Below, one piece after another: positions 34,636 through 43,227 of a stretch of 64,000 bases of DNA. The DNA is from Marinicella meishanensis. Its GTDB lineage: Bacteria > Pseudomonadota > Gammaproteobacteria > Xanthomonadales > Marinicellaceae. The stretch covers positions 62,001-126,000 of the forward strand of contig NZ_JAIOUV010000004.1 in the NCBI RefSeq assembly GCF_019931145.1. Reading direction: 5' to 3'. The position numbers and the translations under genes were made by a program. The notes beneath the pieces are model-generated. The model saw only the letters and a list, made by a program, of their open reading frames with translations. It did not search any database and was not told where the DNA came from. How positions within the stretch are numbered: the first letter of the stretch is position 1; the number at the start of each line of letters is the position of its first letter.

Positions 34636-35982
34636 TCAGTTGTCTTCTTTGAGGCGTTTTTCCAGGTAATGGATGTTTTTGCCACCGGCCACAAAACCCC
34701 GATCGGTCATGATTTTCTGCTGCAAGGGGATGTTGGTTTTGATGCCGCTGACCACCGTCTCAGCCAAGGCCAGTCGCATGCGCCGGATGGCGGTGATGCG
34801 GTCTTCACCGTGGGTGATGATTTTACCAATCATGGAGTCATAATTCGGTGGCACCGGATAGCCGTCATAGGCATGCGAATCGACCCGCACGCCGGGGCCG
34901 CCTGGGGCATGAAATATGTCGATGGTGCCCGGTGAAGGCATGAAGGTTTTGGGGTCTTCGGCGTTGACCCGGCACTCAATGGCGTGGCCGGTCAGCTGGA
35001 TGTCCGATTGTTGAATTTGCAGGTGCTCGCCGCTGGCGATCAGCAGCTGTTGTTTGATCAGGTCCACCCCGGTGATCAATTCAGTGACCGGGTGTTCCAC
35101 TTGGATGCGGGTGTTCATTTCAATGAAATAAAAATGACCCGAGTCATACAAAAATTCGAAGGTGCCAGCCCCTTCATAGCGAATCCGCTTACAGGCTTCG
35201 ACACAGACTTCGCCGATGGCAGCGCGTTCTTCCTCGGTCAAGCCCGGTGCCGGCGCCTCTTCCACCACTTTTTGGTGGCGACGTTGCATGGAACAATCGC
35301 GCTCCCCCAGGTGAATGGCATGACCGTGCATGTCCGACAACACCTGAATTTCAATGTGTCGCGGGTTTTCCAGGTATTTTTCCATGTACACCGTGTCATC
35401 ACCAAAAGCGGCTTTTGCCTCGGTTTTGGTGGTGATGATGGCGTTGTTTAAGGCCGCTTCGGTGTGCACCACCCGCATGCCACGGCCACCACCGCCAGCA
35501 GCGGCTTTGACGATGATTGGGTAGCCAATTTTTTTGGCGATGGCCAAGTTGCGCTCAGGATCATCGTTCAACGGCCCATCTGAACCCGGCACACAAGGGA
35601 CCCCGGCGGCTTTCATGGCCTCGATGGCAGCCACTTTGTCACCCATCAAACGGATGGTTTCGGCCCGCGGCCCAATGAATTTAAAGCCCGATTCGGCAAT
35701 GCATTCGGCGAATTCGGCATTCTCGGCCAAAAAGCCATAACCCGGGTGAATGGCTTCGGCATCGGTGACCTCGGCCGCGGCAATGATTTTGGGGATGTCC
35801 AAATAGGATTCCAAGGAAGACGGCGGACCGATGCATACCGACTCATCGGCCATGCCGACGTGCTTTTGGTTGCGGTCAATGGTGGAATGCACTGCCACGG
35901 TTTTGACCCCCAAAGTTTGACAGGCACGCAAGATCCTCAGCGCGATTTCGCCGCGATTGGCGATGACAATTTTACTGAACAT
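34636..35982 (-). CDS. accC: Acetyl-CoA carboxylase biotin carboxylase subunit
   Basis: A 448-residue biotin carboxylase that carboxylates the biotin on AccB using ATP and bicarbonate. Motifs: [33 protein letters not shown], glycine-rich ATP-grasp loop [60 protein letters not shown] in parts, and a C-terminal lid. The first step of fatty-acid synthesis. Operon order aroQ-accB-accC-prmA is conserved in gammaproteobacteria. Confidence 0.97.
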   Translation of the reverse strand: MFSKIVIANRGEIALRILRACQTLGVKTVAVHSTIDRNQKHVGMADESVCIGPPSSLESYLDIPKIIAAAEVTDAEAIHPGYGFLAENAEFAECIAESGFKFIGPRAETIRLMGDKVAAIEAMKAAGVPCVPGSDGPLNDDPERNLAIAKKIGYPIIVKAAAGGGGRGMRVVHTEAALNNAIITTKTEAKAAFGDDTVYMEKYLENPRHIEIQVLSDMHGHAIHLGERDCSMQRRHQKVVEEAPAPGLTEEERAAIGEVCVEACKRIRYEGAGTFEFLYDSGHFYFIEMNTRIQVEHPVTELITGVDLIKQQLLIASGEHLQIQQSDIQLTGHAIECRVNAEDPKTFMPSPGTIDIFHAPGGPGVRVDSHAYDGYPVPPNYDSMIGKIITHGEDRITAIRRMRLALAETVVSGIKTNIPLQQKIMTDRGFVAGGKNIHYLEKRLKEDN

Positions 35983-35996
35983 ATCGGATCCTCAGC

Positions 35997-36449
35997 TCAC
36001 TCAATTTCAAACAGCGGTTCATCAAACTCAACCGGCTGGCCATTTTCCACCAAGATGCGTTTGATTTTGCCTTTGTGCTCTGATTCGATCTGATTGAACA
36101 TCTTCATCGCTTCCACCATGCAAAGGGTGTCACCGACATTGACCTGCTGACCCACTTTCACAAAAGCTTCGGCGTCGGGTGATGGCGAGGCATAAAAAGT
36201 GCCGACCATGGGGCTGCGCACCAACAGGCCCGAAGGTTCATCAGCAGCCACAGGTGCCGCTTCAACCGGGCCGGCTTGAGCCGGTGCCGCCGCAGCCACT
36301 TGTGCGGTTTGGGCCGGTGCCGGCGCTGCCGGTGCCGCTTGGCTGATGCGCGATAATTTAACGGTTTCCTCACCTTCGGTGATCTCCATCTCGGTGAGGG
36401 ATGATTGTTCCAACAGTTCAATGAGTTTTTTTATTTTTCTGATGTCCAT
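35997..36449 (-). CDS. accB: Biotin carboxyl carrier protein
   Basis: A 150-residue carrier with an N-terminal helical part ([20 protein letters not shown]), a long Ala/Pro linker (about 37-72) and a biotinyl domain with the acceptor lysine in [11 protein letters not shown] (Lys116). Length and layout match E. coli AccB. The ATG at 36449 gives the conserved N-terminus, and a longer open frame to 36557 runs into aroQ without similarity. It lies 14 bp before accC and 23 bp after aroQ. Confidence 0.97.
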   Translation of the reverse strand: MDIRKIKKLIELLEQSSLTEMEITEGEETVKLSRISQAAPAAPAPAQTAQVAAAAPAQAGPVEAAPVAADEPSGLLVRSPMVGTFYASPSPDAEAFVKVGQQVNVGDTLCMVEAMKMFNQIESEHKGKIKRILVENGQPVEFDEPLFEIE

Positions 36450-36472
36450 TGCTGTGTCCTGTAAATGTGTGT

Positions 36473-36901
36473 TCAGTCGGCCCAATACCGCAGTGCCATG
36501 GCATAGCCTTGAGAACCCAGGCCAGTGATGGTGCCAATGGCCACATCCGACAGCCACGACTTCGCCCGAAACGGTTCACGGGCGTGGATGTTGGACAGGT
36601 GCACTTCGATGAAAGGGATTTGGGTACCCAGCAAAGCATCGCGAATCGCCACACTGGTGTGGGTGAAAGCGGCTGGGTTGATGATGATGCCGGAAATTTG
36701 TTCGTGGTGACAACGGTGGATGTATTCCACGATTTCATGCTCGGCGTTGGATTGCATGAACCGCACTTGCAAGTCCAGTTCGGTGGCCAAGGTGGTCAGC
36801 GCTTGATTGATGTCTTGCAATGATTCTGAACCATAAATTTCAGGTTCCCGAGTGCCCAATAAGTTCAGGTTCGGACCATTGATGACGGCAATTTCGCGCA
36901 T
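36473..36901 (-). CDS. aroQ: Type II 3-dehydroquinate dehydratase
   Basis: A 142-residue shikimate-pathway enzyme. The signature [19 protein letters not shown] (residues 5-23) contains the active-site Tyr. [11 protein letters not shown] carries the conserved Glu, [19 protein letters not shown] the catalytic His, and [14 protein letters not shown] binds substrate. It acts as a dodecamer in the cytoplasm. It is the first gene of the aroQ-accBC-prmA set. The ATG at 36901 starts [11 protein letters not shown]. Confidence 0.96.
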   Translation of the reverse strand: MREIAVINGPNLNLLGTREPEIYGSESLQDINQALTTLATELDLQVRFMQSNAEHEIVEYIHRCHHEQISGIIINPAAFTHTSVAIRDALLGTQIPFIEVHLSNIHAREPFRAKSWLSDVAIGTITGLGSQGYAMALRYWAD

Positions 36902-36973
36902 GGATGAAATACAAATTTCGCTTCTAAGTTCCGCGATTGTGCATCAATTGGCAGCGAATGTCCAGAAAGTTGC

Positions 36974-39250
36974 TTATTTTAGTATTTTTTCAAACGTTTG
37001 TTTCAAGTCCGAGGCATTTTTGTAACCGAAAAAGTTCAGCGCCTTCAATGGCGTGCCATCGGCGGCAAAGAACAAACTGGCTGGTGGCCCCACAATGCCG
37101 AAGCGTTTCATCAGTGCTGCATCCACCGCATCATTGGCCGTGACATCGGCTTTCAACACCGTCATTTGGGCAGTCAGGGCGACAATTTCAGGGTCTTGGA
37201 AAGTGGTGCGTTCCATGCGTTTGCATTCCACACACCAGTCGGCATAAAAATCCAGGAACACGGGCTGGTCGCTTTGCTCGATTTCGCGCTGCAGATCGGC
37301 CAAAGACTTGATCATTTTGAATTCAACTTTCTGTGCGGTCACGGCGCCACCCGAGAACACCCCTTTGAGCGGTCGAATGGGGTCGGATTTGCCGGCCATG
37401 CCACCGATCAACTGCGCGGTACCCACGATCAACAACAAGATGCGCAGGGCATCAAACAAAGACATGACCCAACCGCTCAAACCGTTGTTCTTGGCATGTT
37501 GGTGCCACATCACGGCGCTGGCAATCAGCAACACACCCCACAACATCAAGGTGATGTCACCCGGCAAGATGCGCGACAAAAACCAAATTGCCATACCCAA
37601 CAACAAAATACCAAAGAATGATTTCACCACATTCATCCAACCACCGGCATTGGGCATCCATTTACCGGCCGAAGTGCCAATGGCAATCAGCGGGGCGCCC
37701 ATGCCCAAGGACATGGCAAACAAGGCCAAGCCGCCCAGCACCGGTCCCCCATCGGTGGTCGAAATGTATATCACGGCAGCCGCCAAGGGCGGGGCCACGC
37801 AAGGACCCACGATCAAAGCCGACAACAGCCCCATCACCGCCACCCCCACATAGGTACCGCCTTTTTGGCGGTTGGAAATGTGGGTCAGCTTGTTTTGCCA
37901 ACTGGCCGGCAATTGCAGATCATAAAAGCCAAACATGCTCAGGCTCAACAACACAAAGATCAACGTGAATACAGTGATGATCCAGGGTTTTTGGAACAAG
38001 GCCTGGGCATTGATTTCCATCAGGCCCATGACCACCCCCACCGCGGTGTAGGTCACCGCCATGGCCAGCACATAGATCACCGACAAAGTGAAGGCTTTGG
38101 CGGTGGACGGGTCTTTTTGGCCCACAATCAAACCCGACAGGATCGGGATCATGGGAAACACGCACGGGGTCAAAGCCAACAGCAAGCCAAAGCCAAAGAA
38201 CTGCAGCATGATCCAGAAAATGGATTCATCGAACACCTCATTGATCTCTTCGGTTTCTGATTTGGCAACGGCCAGATCAGGCGCCTGTCCTTGGCTGGCC
38301 ACTTGGCTGGCCATTTGGGTGGACGCTGCCTCAGTTACCAAGGTGGCGGCTGGCGGCAAATCCACAGTGGCCAATTGTGCGGTCGGTGGGTAACACACCT
38401 TACCGTCCTCGCAGCCCTGAAACGCCGCTTCGATGTCTAACGTGTCGATGCCAGCAGCTGAGCGGCTGTAGGGCAATTCTATTTCCACCACATCGTAGAA
38501 CACATCCACCAGGCCAAATTCAGGGTCGTCTTTGAGCTGGGCCTCGGGGAACACAGGCTCACCCAGTTGCACCCCGTCGGTGAAGGTGGTGAAAGCCACC
38601 TGGTCTTTGTACAGGTAGATGTTCGGCGCCATGGTGAAACGCACCATCAACACCTCGGCATCCAAAGCGATGGTTTCGAACTGAAAGGCCTGGTCCACCG
38701 GCAGCAGTTGTTGGTCATTGGCAAAGAAGCCGCTGCTGCTGTTGTTGCCCAAATTCAACAGGCCTTGATCAGCAGCCGCCGGTACTGCGGCTGGCAACAG
38801 TTGACCGGTGAGGTCAATGGTTTTTCGTTGAGGCGGGTAACAAATGAAGCCATCCACACAACCTTGGTACTTGATTTGCAGTTTGGGCTGCTCGCCGATG
38901 GCCATCACCGGCACATCGATTTGTAAAGACTCCCAATAGGTTTGCACCAGACCGAATGCCGGATCGTCTTTTTCCTTGCCTTGGGGCAATTTCAATTGGG
39001 TTTGATCCACATCCAGGTCTTCGCCAGTGAAGGCCAGTGCGTGCTGATACAGGTACACCTCATCCAACAAAGCGAATGACACCCGCACGGTTTGTTGATC
39101 TTCCACTGTGACCGACAATTGCATGGCTTCATCGGGCGGCGGCGGGGTGCGGTCGGCCAGTACCGAGCTGGACAGCAAAGCCAAAAGGGCGGTCAGTGTC
39201 CACTGCCACACGGGCAGTCGACCATTAATGTTGTTATTTGGTTTCTTCAT
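36974..39250 (-). CDS. dsbD: DsbD with duplicated N-terminal domain
   Basis: A 758-residue thiol:disulfide interchange protein that passes electrons from cytoplasmic thioredoxin to periplasmic DsbC- and CcmG-type partners. After the signal peptide there are two tandem DsbD-alpha domains, each with the reactive pair: QGCVDGFICYPP (Cys131, Cys137) and QGCEDGKVCYPP (Cys280, Cys286). Eight membrane helices follow, with core cysteines in LTPCVFPM and VGPCVAPPL. The C-terminal thioredoxin domain has WCVECK (usually CVAC). Ordinary DsbD has one alpha domain and about 570-600 residues. The gene overlaps cutA by 17 bp, as often seen. Confidence 0.95.
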   Translation of the reverse strand: MKKPNNNINGRLPVWQWTLTALLALLSSSVLADRTPPPPDEAMQLSVTVEDQQTVRVSFALLDEVYLYQHALAFTGEDLDVDQTQLKLPQGKEKDDPAFGLVQTYWESLQIDVPVMAIGEQPKLQIKYQGCVDGFICYPPQRKTIDLTGQLLPAAVPAAADQGLLNLGNNSSSGFFANDQQLLPVDQAFQFETIALDAEVLMVRFTMAPNIYLYKDQVAFTTFTDGVQLGEPVFPEAQLKDDPEFGLVDVFYDVVEIELPYSRSAAGIDTLDIEAAFQGCEDGKVCYPPTAQLATVDLPPAATLVTEAASTQMASQVASQGQAPDLAVAKSETEEINEVFDESIFWIMLQFFGFGLLLALTPCVFPMIPILSGLIVGQKDPSTAKAFTLSVIYVLAMAVTYTAVGVVMGLMEINAQALFQKPWIITVFTLIFVLLSLSMFGFYDLQLPASWQNKLTHISNRQKGGTYVGVAVMGLLSALIVGPCVAPPLAAAVIYISTTDGGPVLGGLALFAMSLGMGAPLIAIGTSAGKWMPNAGGWMNVVKSFFGILLLGMAIWFLSRILPGDITLMLWGVLLIASAVMWHQHAKNNGLSGWVMSLFDALRILLLIVGTAQLIGGMAGKSDPIRPLKGVFSGGAVTAQKVEFKMIKSLADLQREIEQSDQPVFLDFYADWCVECKRMERTTFQDPEIVALTAQMTVLKADVTANDAVDAALMKRFGIVGPPASLFFAADGTPLKALNFFGYKNASDLKQTFEKILK

Positions 39251-39554
39251 GGATCCAATTCAAATAGTCCTGATCACCGTTGACCAGAGGCACGGCAATG
39301 ATTTCAGGCACGTCATAACTGTGGTGCTGTTTGATCGTGGACCGCAGCCGTTCAAAGTGAGATTGCCGGGTTTTTAACACCAACAGCACCTCGGAAGACT
39401 GGGTCATTTGACCTTGCCAGCGATAAAAAGATTCAACCCCTGGCATGATTTGTGCACAGGCAATTATTTGGTCAGTCAACAAAGTTTCAACCATCATGTT
39501 GGCTTCGGCTTGACTGGCACAGCTGACAAAGACCTGAATGCAGTCTGTTTTCAT
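39234..39554 (-). CDS. cutA: Divalent-cation tolerance protein CutA
   Basis: A 106-residue CutA1 family protein, a trimeric ferredoxin-like fold. Family motifs: ETLLTDQIIACAQIMPGVES, FYRWQGQMTQSSEVLLVLKTR and SYDVPEIIAVPLVNGDQDYLNWI. CutA was named for copper tolerance, but the molecular role is still unclear. It is linked to dsbD here and in many gammaproteobacteria. Confidence 0.95.
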   Translation of the reverse strand: MKTDCIQVFVSCASQAEANMMVETLLTDQIIACAQIMPGVESFYRWQGQMTQSSEVLLVLKTRQSHFERLRSTIKQHHSYDVPEIIAVPLVNGDQDYLNWIHEETK

Positions 39555-39600
39555 ACAAATTTATTGGCGGGATGTTTCAGGCGCCATTCTAACAGAAATA

Positions 39601-41088
39601 TCAGCCGTTGGCTTCGGCCGTGGCTGGGGCGTCAATGACCGGGCCGGGAGCTGGCTTGCCCAAATAATAGCCTTGCAGGTAATCCACCCCCAAGTCTTTG
39701 GCCAGCCGAGTCAAATCGGCATCGGCGCAATATTCGGCCACCACTTTCAGGCGCTTTTTGTGGGCCAGGCGCACGATGCCTTTGGCCACCTGCTGCATTT
39801 CCAGGTTTTGGGTGATGTTTTCCATGATGCTGCGATCAATTTTCACGAAATCGATCGGTAAATTGAGCAACCGTTCGATGTTGGAATAGCCTTTGCCCAA
39901 ATCATCCATGCCCACGCGGGAGCCCAAATCGTGCAAGCGATTGATGAACCGCACGATGGCCGCCGATTCCATGATGGCTTCATTTTCCAACAACTCAAAA
40001 TGGATCAAATGGCCATGACTGGATTGCTTGATTTTGTGAAAGATGTAGTCACAGGTGCGGCGGTTGTTGATGTCCGACAGGCTGATGTTGACATTGACCA
40101 CCACCTCATTCCGTTCGGCAAAACGCAAGGCATGTTTGACCATCACGCGGGTCACCATGTGATACAAATTGGCCCGATGAGCCAGCGGCATGAAGACATT
40201 GGGACTCATTTTGACTTGTTGCTTTTCGTCCAACAAGCGGGCCAGACATTCGTATTTGACCACGGTGTGTTGTCTGGCGTGATAAATCGGTTGAAACCAA
40301 GCCACCAATCGCCGGTCTTGGATGCCTTGCAACAAGGCTTGGGTCAAGGCCAAATCGCGTTTGTAAATGGCCGGTAGGTTGGCTTGCAGGTCATCGATCA
40401 AATAAAACTGCAGTTTCTGAGATTCGGCTTCTTGTAAGGCCATGTTGGCCAGCATGAATGCGTCTTCATTTTGCCGCACCGCCCCCACCGTGATGTTCAA
40501 GGCGATGTATTCATCATCACCCACCTGGTAGCGGGTATTCATGATGTTTTTGACGATCGCTTTGGTGATGGTGGCGATGTTCTCATAGCTGGTGTCCTGG
40601 TCTTCCAGCACCGCAAACACCGCTTGTTGGATGTAGTATCGCCCGGATTTTTGCATCAGCGGATGCTCGAATGCCGCCAGCACCGCCGCCACTTGTTTGA
40701 CCACCCCATCAGTAACCGCTGGGCCATAGGTGTTGAGGATGCTGTTGTAGTTGTTGAATTTGAGGAAGGCCAGGTTGGTGTGCTCGCTGTGTTTCAGGTC
40801 TTTGATCAGCTGGTATTGATTGGGCAGCCCGGTCAGGTAATCCACATGGGCGTTGCGAATGATGCTCAGCCAGCGCTTGCGCCGCGTTTGGTACACCGCC
40901 ACGTGCAACAAATAGATGATGGTGGCGACACTGATGATGATCCAGGTGTTGAGGGTTAACCAGTACCACACGTTGCCTGGAAAGGTGGTGTGATCTTGAA
41001 ACAACTGGTAAATGTAAAAGGCCGCAATCAAGGCCGTTGCCAACAAGACAACACAACTTGCCCCAATTATCCAATACCTTTTCCTCAT
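39601..41088 (-). CDS. Membrane GGDEF/EAL protein with degenerate GGDEF
   Basis: A 495-residue protein with two N-terminal membrane helices (about 7-28 and 44-68), a GGDEF-fold domain (from NAHVDYLTGLPNQYQLI to about 225) and an EAL domain (about 245-480). The GGDEF site is replaced by QQAVF within RYYIQQAVFAVL, so cyclase activity is not expected. The EAL domain keeps most catalytic features: ECLARL for EALxR, NVNIS, FELLENEA, DDLGKGYSN, FVKIDRS and LQGYYLG, while AEGVE reads AEYCA. It may be a c-di-GMP phosphodiesterase or a binding protein. It is transcribed alone, and no PAS or HAMP domain is seen. Confidence 0.88.
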   Translation of the reverse strand: MRKRYWIIGASCVVLLATALIAAFYIYQLFQDHTTFPGNVWYWLTLNTWIIISVATIIYLLHVAVYQTRRKRWLSIIRNAHVDYLTGLPNQYQLIKDLKHSEHTNLAFLKFNNYNSILNTYGPAVTDGVVKQVAAVLAAFEHPLMQKSGRYYIQQAVFAVLEDQDTSYENIATITKAIVKNIMNTRYQVGDDEYIALNITVGAVRQNEDAFMLANMALQEAESQKLQFYLIDDLQANLPAIYKRDLALTQALLQGIQDRRLVAWFQPIYHARQHTVVKYECLARLLDEKQQVKMSPNVFMPLAHRANLYHMVTRVMVKHALRFAERNEVVVNVNISLSDINNRRTCDYIFHKIKQSSHGHLIHFELLENEAIMESAAIVRFINRLHDLGSRVGMDDLGKGYSNIERLLNLPIDFVKIDRSIMENITQNLEMQQVAKGIVRLAHKKRLKVVAEYCADADLTRLAKDLGVDYLQGYYLGKPAPGPVIDAPATAEANG

Positions 41089-41373
41089 TGGCTACCTGAT
41101 GTCATTTGGGTAACAATTCGGTCAATTACTGCAGCACAGAAAGCGGTGGACCATCCGGTCATGATTGACCGATTCACCCACTTCTTATGCTTACCAAAAA
41201 TGCCATGATGGCGAAGCAAGTGCTTCATCACCGCCATGCATCCAGCAGCAAAAGCCCCCTTATCACCCAATCAGTATAGCACTTTTCTGTGGGGCTTGTG
41301 TGAAAAGCCACAATCGCCGCGCCAGCCCAGGCAACCAAGGGTGCGTTCGGGCTGTCAGCCAGCCTGGCTTCTG
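41089..41373. other. Non-coding stretch upstream of GGDEF/EAL gene
   Basis: No convincing gene is seen here. The short open frames lack ribosome sites and homology. It should contain the promoter of the reverse-strand GGDEF/EAL gene. Together with the inverted-repeat element that follows, it forms the only non-coding gap longer than 300 bp. Confidence 0.6.
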
Positions 41374-41377
41374 CTAG

Positions 41378-41400
41378 GGCCTGTTAACACCAACTGCAAG
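41378..41400 (+). repeat. Left terminal inverted repeat
   Basis: 23 bp starting GGCCTGTTAACACC, identical to the reverse complement of 41619-41641. Confidence 0.9.
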
Positions 41401-41618
41401 ACCACTGTTCAGGCTGCAGAAGTCACAATCAAAGCGCGAATCGCGTGGTTTGGTCATTCCAATCGAACGATGAGCAACGCAGGGTGTGGCCTTTGCAGTC
41501 TGAACCCATGGGGCTGGGTCGTATTTTCCATCCCTCAGCGTTATTCATTCGTTCATGTGGAGTGACCACACATCACGACTGATGCCTTGATGGCTGAAAA
41601 ATACGATCCAGCAGTCGC

Positions 41619-41641
41619 CTTGCAGTTGGTGTTAACAGGCC
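41619..41641 (-). repeat. Right terminal inverted repeat
   Basis: 23 bp ending GGTGTTAACAGGCC, perfect partner of 41378-41400. Its TTGCAG lies at promoter distance from a TAGAAT in the flank. Confidence 0.9.
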
Positions 41642-41648
41642 CTAGAAT
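41620..41648 (+). promoter_or_regulatory. Hybrid promoter at element end, reading into tdk
   Basis: TTGCAG (41620-41625) lies in the right inverted repeat. After exactly 17 bp comes TAGAAT (41643-41648), made of the flanking CTAG plus host AAT. Both boxes fit sigma-70 well. Transcription would start near 41655, 18 bp before the tdk ATG. Confidence 0.55.
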
Positions 41649-41672
41649 ACGGGGTTTTTAGCTGGTTTGCTC

Positions 41673-42290
41673 ATGGCCAAACTGTACTTTTATTATTCTG
41701 CGATGAATGCCGGTAAAACCACGCATTTGTTGCAGTCCAGTCATAACTACCGAGAACGGGGCATGCAAACCCTGATTTTGTCATCCTCTTTGGATGACCG
41801 CTTTGGCCAGGGCGTGGTCAAATCTCGGATTGGCATCGAATCACCTTCAATCATTTTCAACCAAAAAGAAGACCTGTTTAACTTGGTGCAAAGCCATGGT
41901 CCGGTTGATTGTGTGCTGGTGGATGAGGCCCAGTTTTTGAGCAAAGCCCAAGTGTATCAATTGACTGAGGTGGTGGATAAAATGGACATTCCGGTGCTGG
42001 CGTATGGTTTGCGCACTGATTTTCAAGGCGAACTGTTCGAAGGCAGCCAATACCTGCTGGCCTGGGCCGACGAAATGCGTGAACTCAAAACCATTTGCCA
42101 CACCGGTAAAAAAGCCATCATGGTGGTGCGCATTGACGAACGCGGCCAAGCCATCAAAACCGGGGCCCAAATCCAAATCGGTGGCAACGAACGGTACGTG
42201 TCGGTCTCGCGCGCTGAATACAAACGCATCTTCCATGACCAAGGCAGCATCAAACCCTCACAAATTTCACTGCCGTTGGAGGACCTTTGA
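41673..42290 (+). CDS. tdk: Thymidine kinase
   Basis: A 205-residue type II thymidine kinase for thymidine salvage. P-loop [11 protein letters not shown] (residues 9-19), Walker-B-like [31 protein letters not shown] and the lasso [15 protein letters not shown] near the C-terminus are all family marks. The zinc-lobe cysteines seem mostly lost: CHTGKKA has one Cys where CxxCG is usual, and SRAEY replaces CRKHY, so the structural zinc may be absent. The ATG at 41673 was chosen over TTG at 41667. The MITE-like element ends 31 bp upstream. Confidence 0.94.
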   Translation: MAKLYFYYSAMNAGKTTHLLQSSHNYRERGMQTLILSSSLDDRFGQGVVKSRIGIESPSIIFNQKEDLFNLVQSHGPVDCVLVDEAQFLSKAQVYQLTEVVDKMDIPVLAYGLRTDFQGELFEGSQYLLAWADEMRELKTICHTGKKAIMVVRIDERGQAIKTGAQIQIGGNERYVSVSRAEYKRIFHDQGSIKPSQISLPLEDL

Positions 42291-42293
42291 CCA

Positions 42294-43217
42294 ATGAAAA
42301 TCATTTTTTGTGGCACCCCTGAATTTTCCGTTCCTCCACTGCAAGGTCTGGCTGCTGCCGGGCACGACATCACCGCGGTGTTCACCCAGCCTGACAAGCG
42401 CAAGGGGCGCGGCCAACAAATGCAAAAAACGCCGATCAAAGAGGCCGCCGAAGCACTGGGGCTGACCGTGCTCCAACCGACCGGCTTGAAAGATGCCGCC
42501 GTGGTGGATTTGATGGCGGCCATGGACGCCGACTTGATGGTGGTGGTGGCTTATGGTCTGATCATTCCCCAAAACATCCTGGACTTGCCAAAACATGGTT
42601 GTTGGAACATCCATGCCTCCCTGTTGCCACGGTGGCGGGGGGCGGCACCGATCCACCGCGCCATCCTTGCCGGCGATGCCGAAACCGGGGTGGCCATCAT
42701 GCAGATGGAAGCCGGGTTGGACACCGGGCCGGTGTTTCATCAATACCCCACGGACATCAGACCAGATGACACCGGCCAAACCCTGCATGACCGACTCAGT
42801 CACATGGGTGCGGAGGCCATTGTGCAATGCGTTGATGAACTGGTCAGCGGCAGCTTGCCACCCGCACAAGCCCAAAACCATGACCAAGCCACCTATGCCC
42901 ACAAACTGACCAAAGCCGAAGCCACCATTGATTGGACCCAAACGGCGGCCCAAATTGAACGCCAAATCAGGGCCTTCAATCCCTGGCCTGGCTCCCACAC
43001 TGAACTGCAAGGCGAAGCCATGAAAATTTGGTCAGCTGCCGCGCTGGAGGGCGCAGACATTGGCGCACCCGGTGCGGTGATCCATGCCGACAAATCAACC
43101 TTGGTGGTGCAATGTGGTGAAGGCCATTTGCAACTGCTGGAACTGCAAAAGGCGGGCAAAAAACGCATGCCGGTGGAGGCTTTCATGGCCTCCCGCGCCG
43201 CCTGGTATCAAGCTTGA
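42294..43217 (+). CDS. fmt: Methionyl-tRNA formyltransferase
   Basis: A 307-residue enzyme that formylates initiator Met-tRNA using 10-formyl-tetrahydrofolate. Motifs: IIFCGTPEFSVPPLQGL, FTQPDKRKGRGQQ, the core NIHASLLPRWRGAAPIHRAI (catalytic Asn and His), MEAGLDTGPVF, then a C-terminal OB-like domain (about 208-305) for tRNA. It starts 3 bp after tdk. The usual neighbour def is absent from this locus, while rsmB follows as expected. Confidence 0.97.
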   Translation: MKIIFCGTPEFSVPPLQGLAAAGHDITAVFTQPDKRKGRGQQMQKTPIKEAAEALGLTVLQPTGLKDAAVVDLMAAMDADLMVVVAYGLIIPQNILDLPKHGCWNIHASLLPRWRGAAPIHRAILAGDAETGVAIMQMEAGLDTGPVFHQYPTDIRPDDTGQTLHDRLSHMGAEAIVQCVDELVSGSLPPAQAQNHDQATYAHKLTKAEATIDWTQTAAQIERQIRAFNPWPGSHTELQGEAMKIWSAAALEGADIGAPGAVIHADKSTLVVQCGEGHLQLLELQKAGKKRMPVEAFMASRAAWYQA

Positions 43218-43227
43218 GTCTCGGTTC

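Larger units (their letters stand above)
41378..41641. mobile_element. 264-bp MITE-like element with 23-bp inverted repeats
   Basis: GGCCTGTTAACACCAACTGC plus AAG at 41378-41400 is repeated perfectly in inverted orientation at 41619-41641. Each end is flanked by CTAG (41374-41377 and 41642-41645), a likely 4-bp target duplication. The interior has no open frame for a transposase, but has a second inverted pair (CGTATTTT at 41520-41527, AAAATACG at 41598-41605). This is the structure of a non-autonomous miniature transposon. CTAG-type duplications are known for IS5-group elements, so an IS5-like transposase elsewhere in the genome may move it. Confidence 0.8.

Noticed and set aside
41085-41270. 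Short reverse-strand open frame in the gap before the MITE-like element
   Set aside because: 61 codons, no ribosome site, no signal or domain, unusual composition compared with neighbours.
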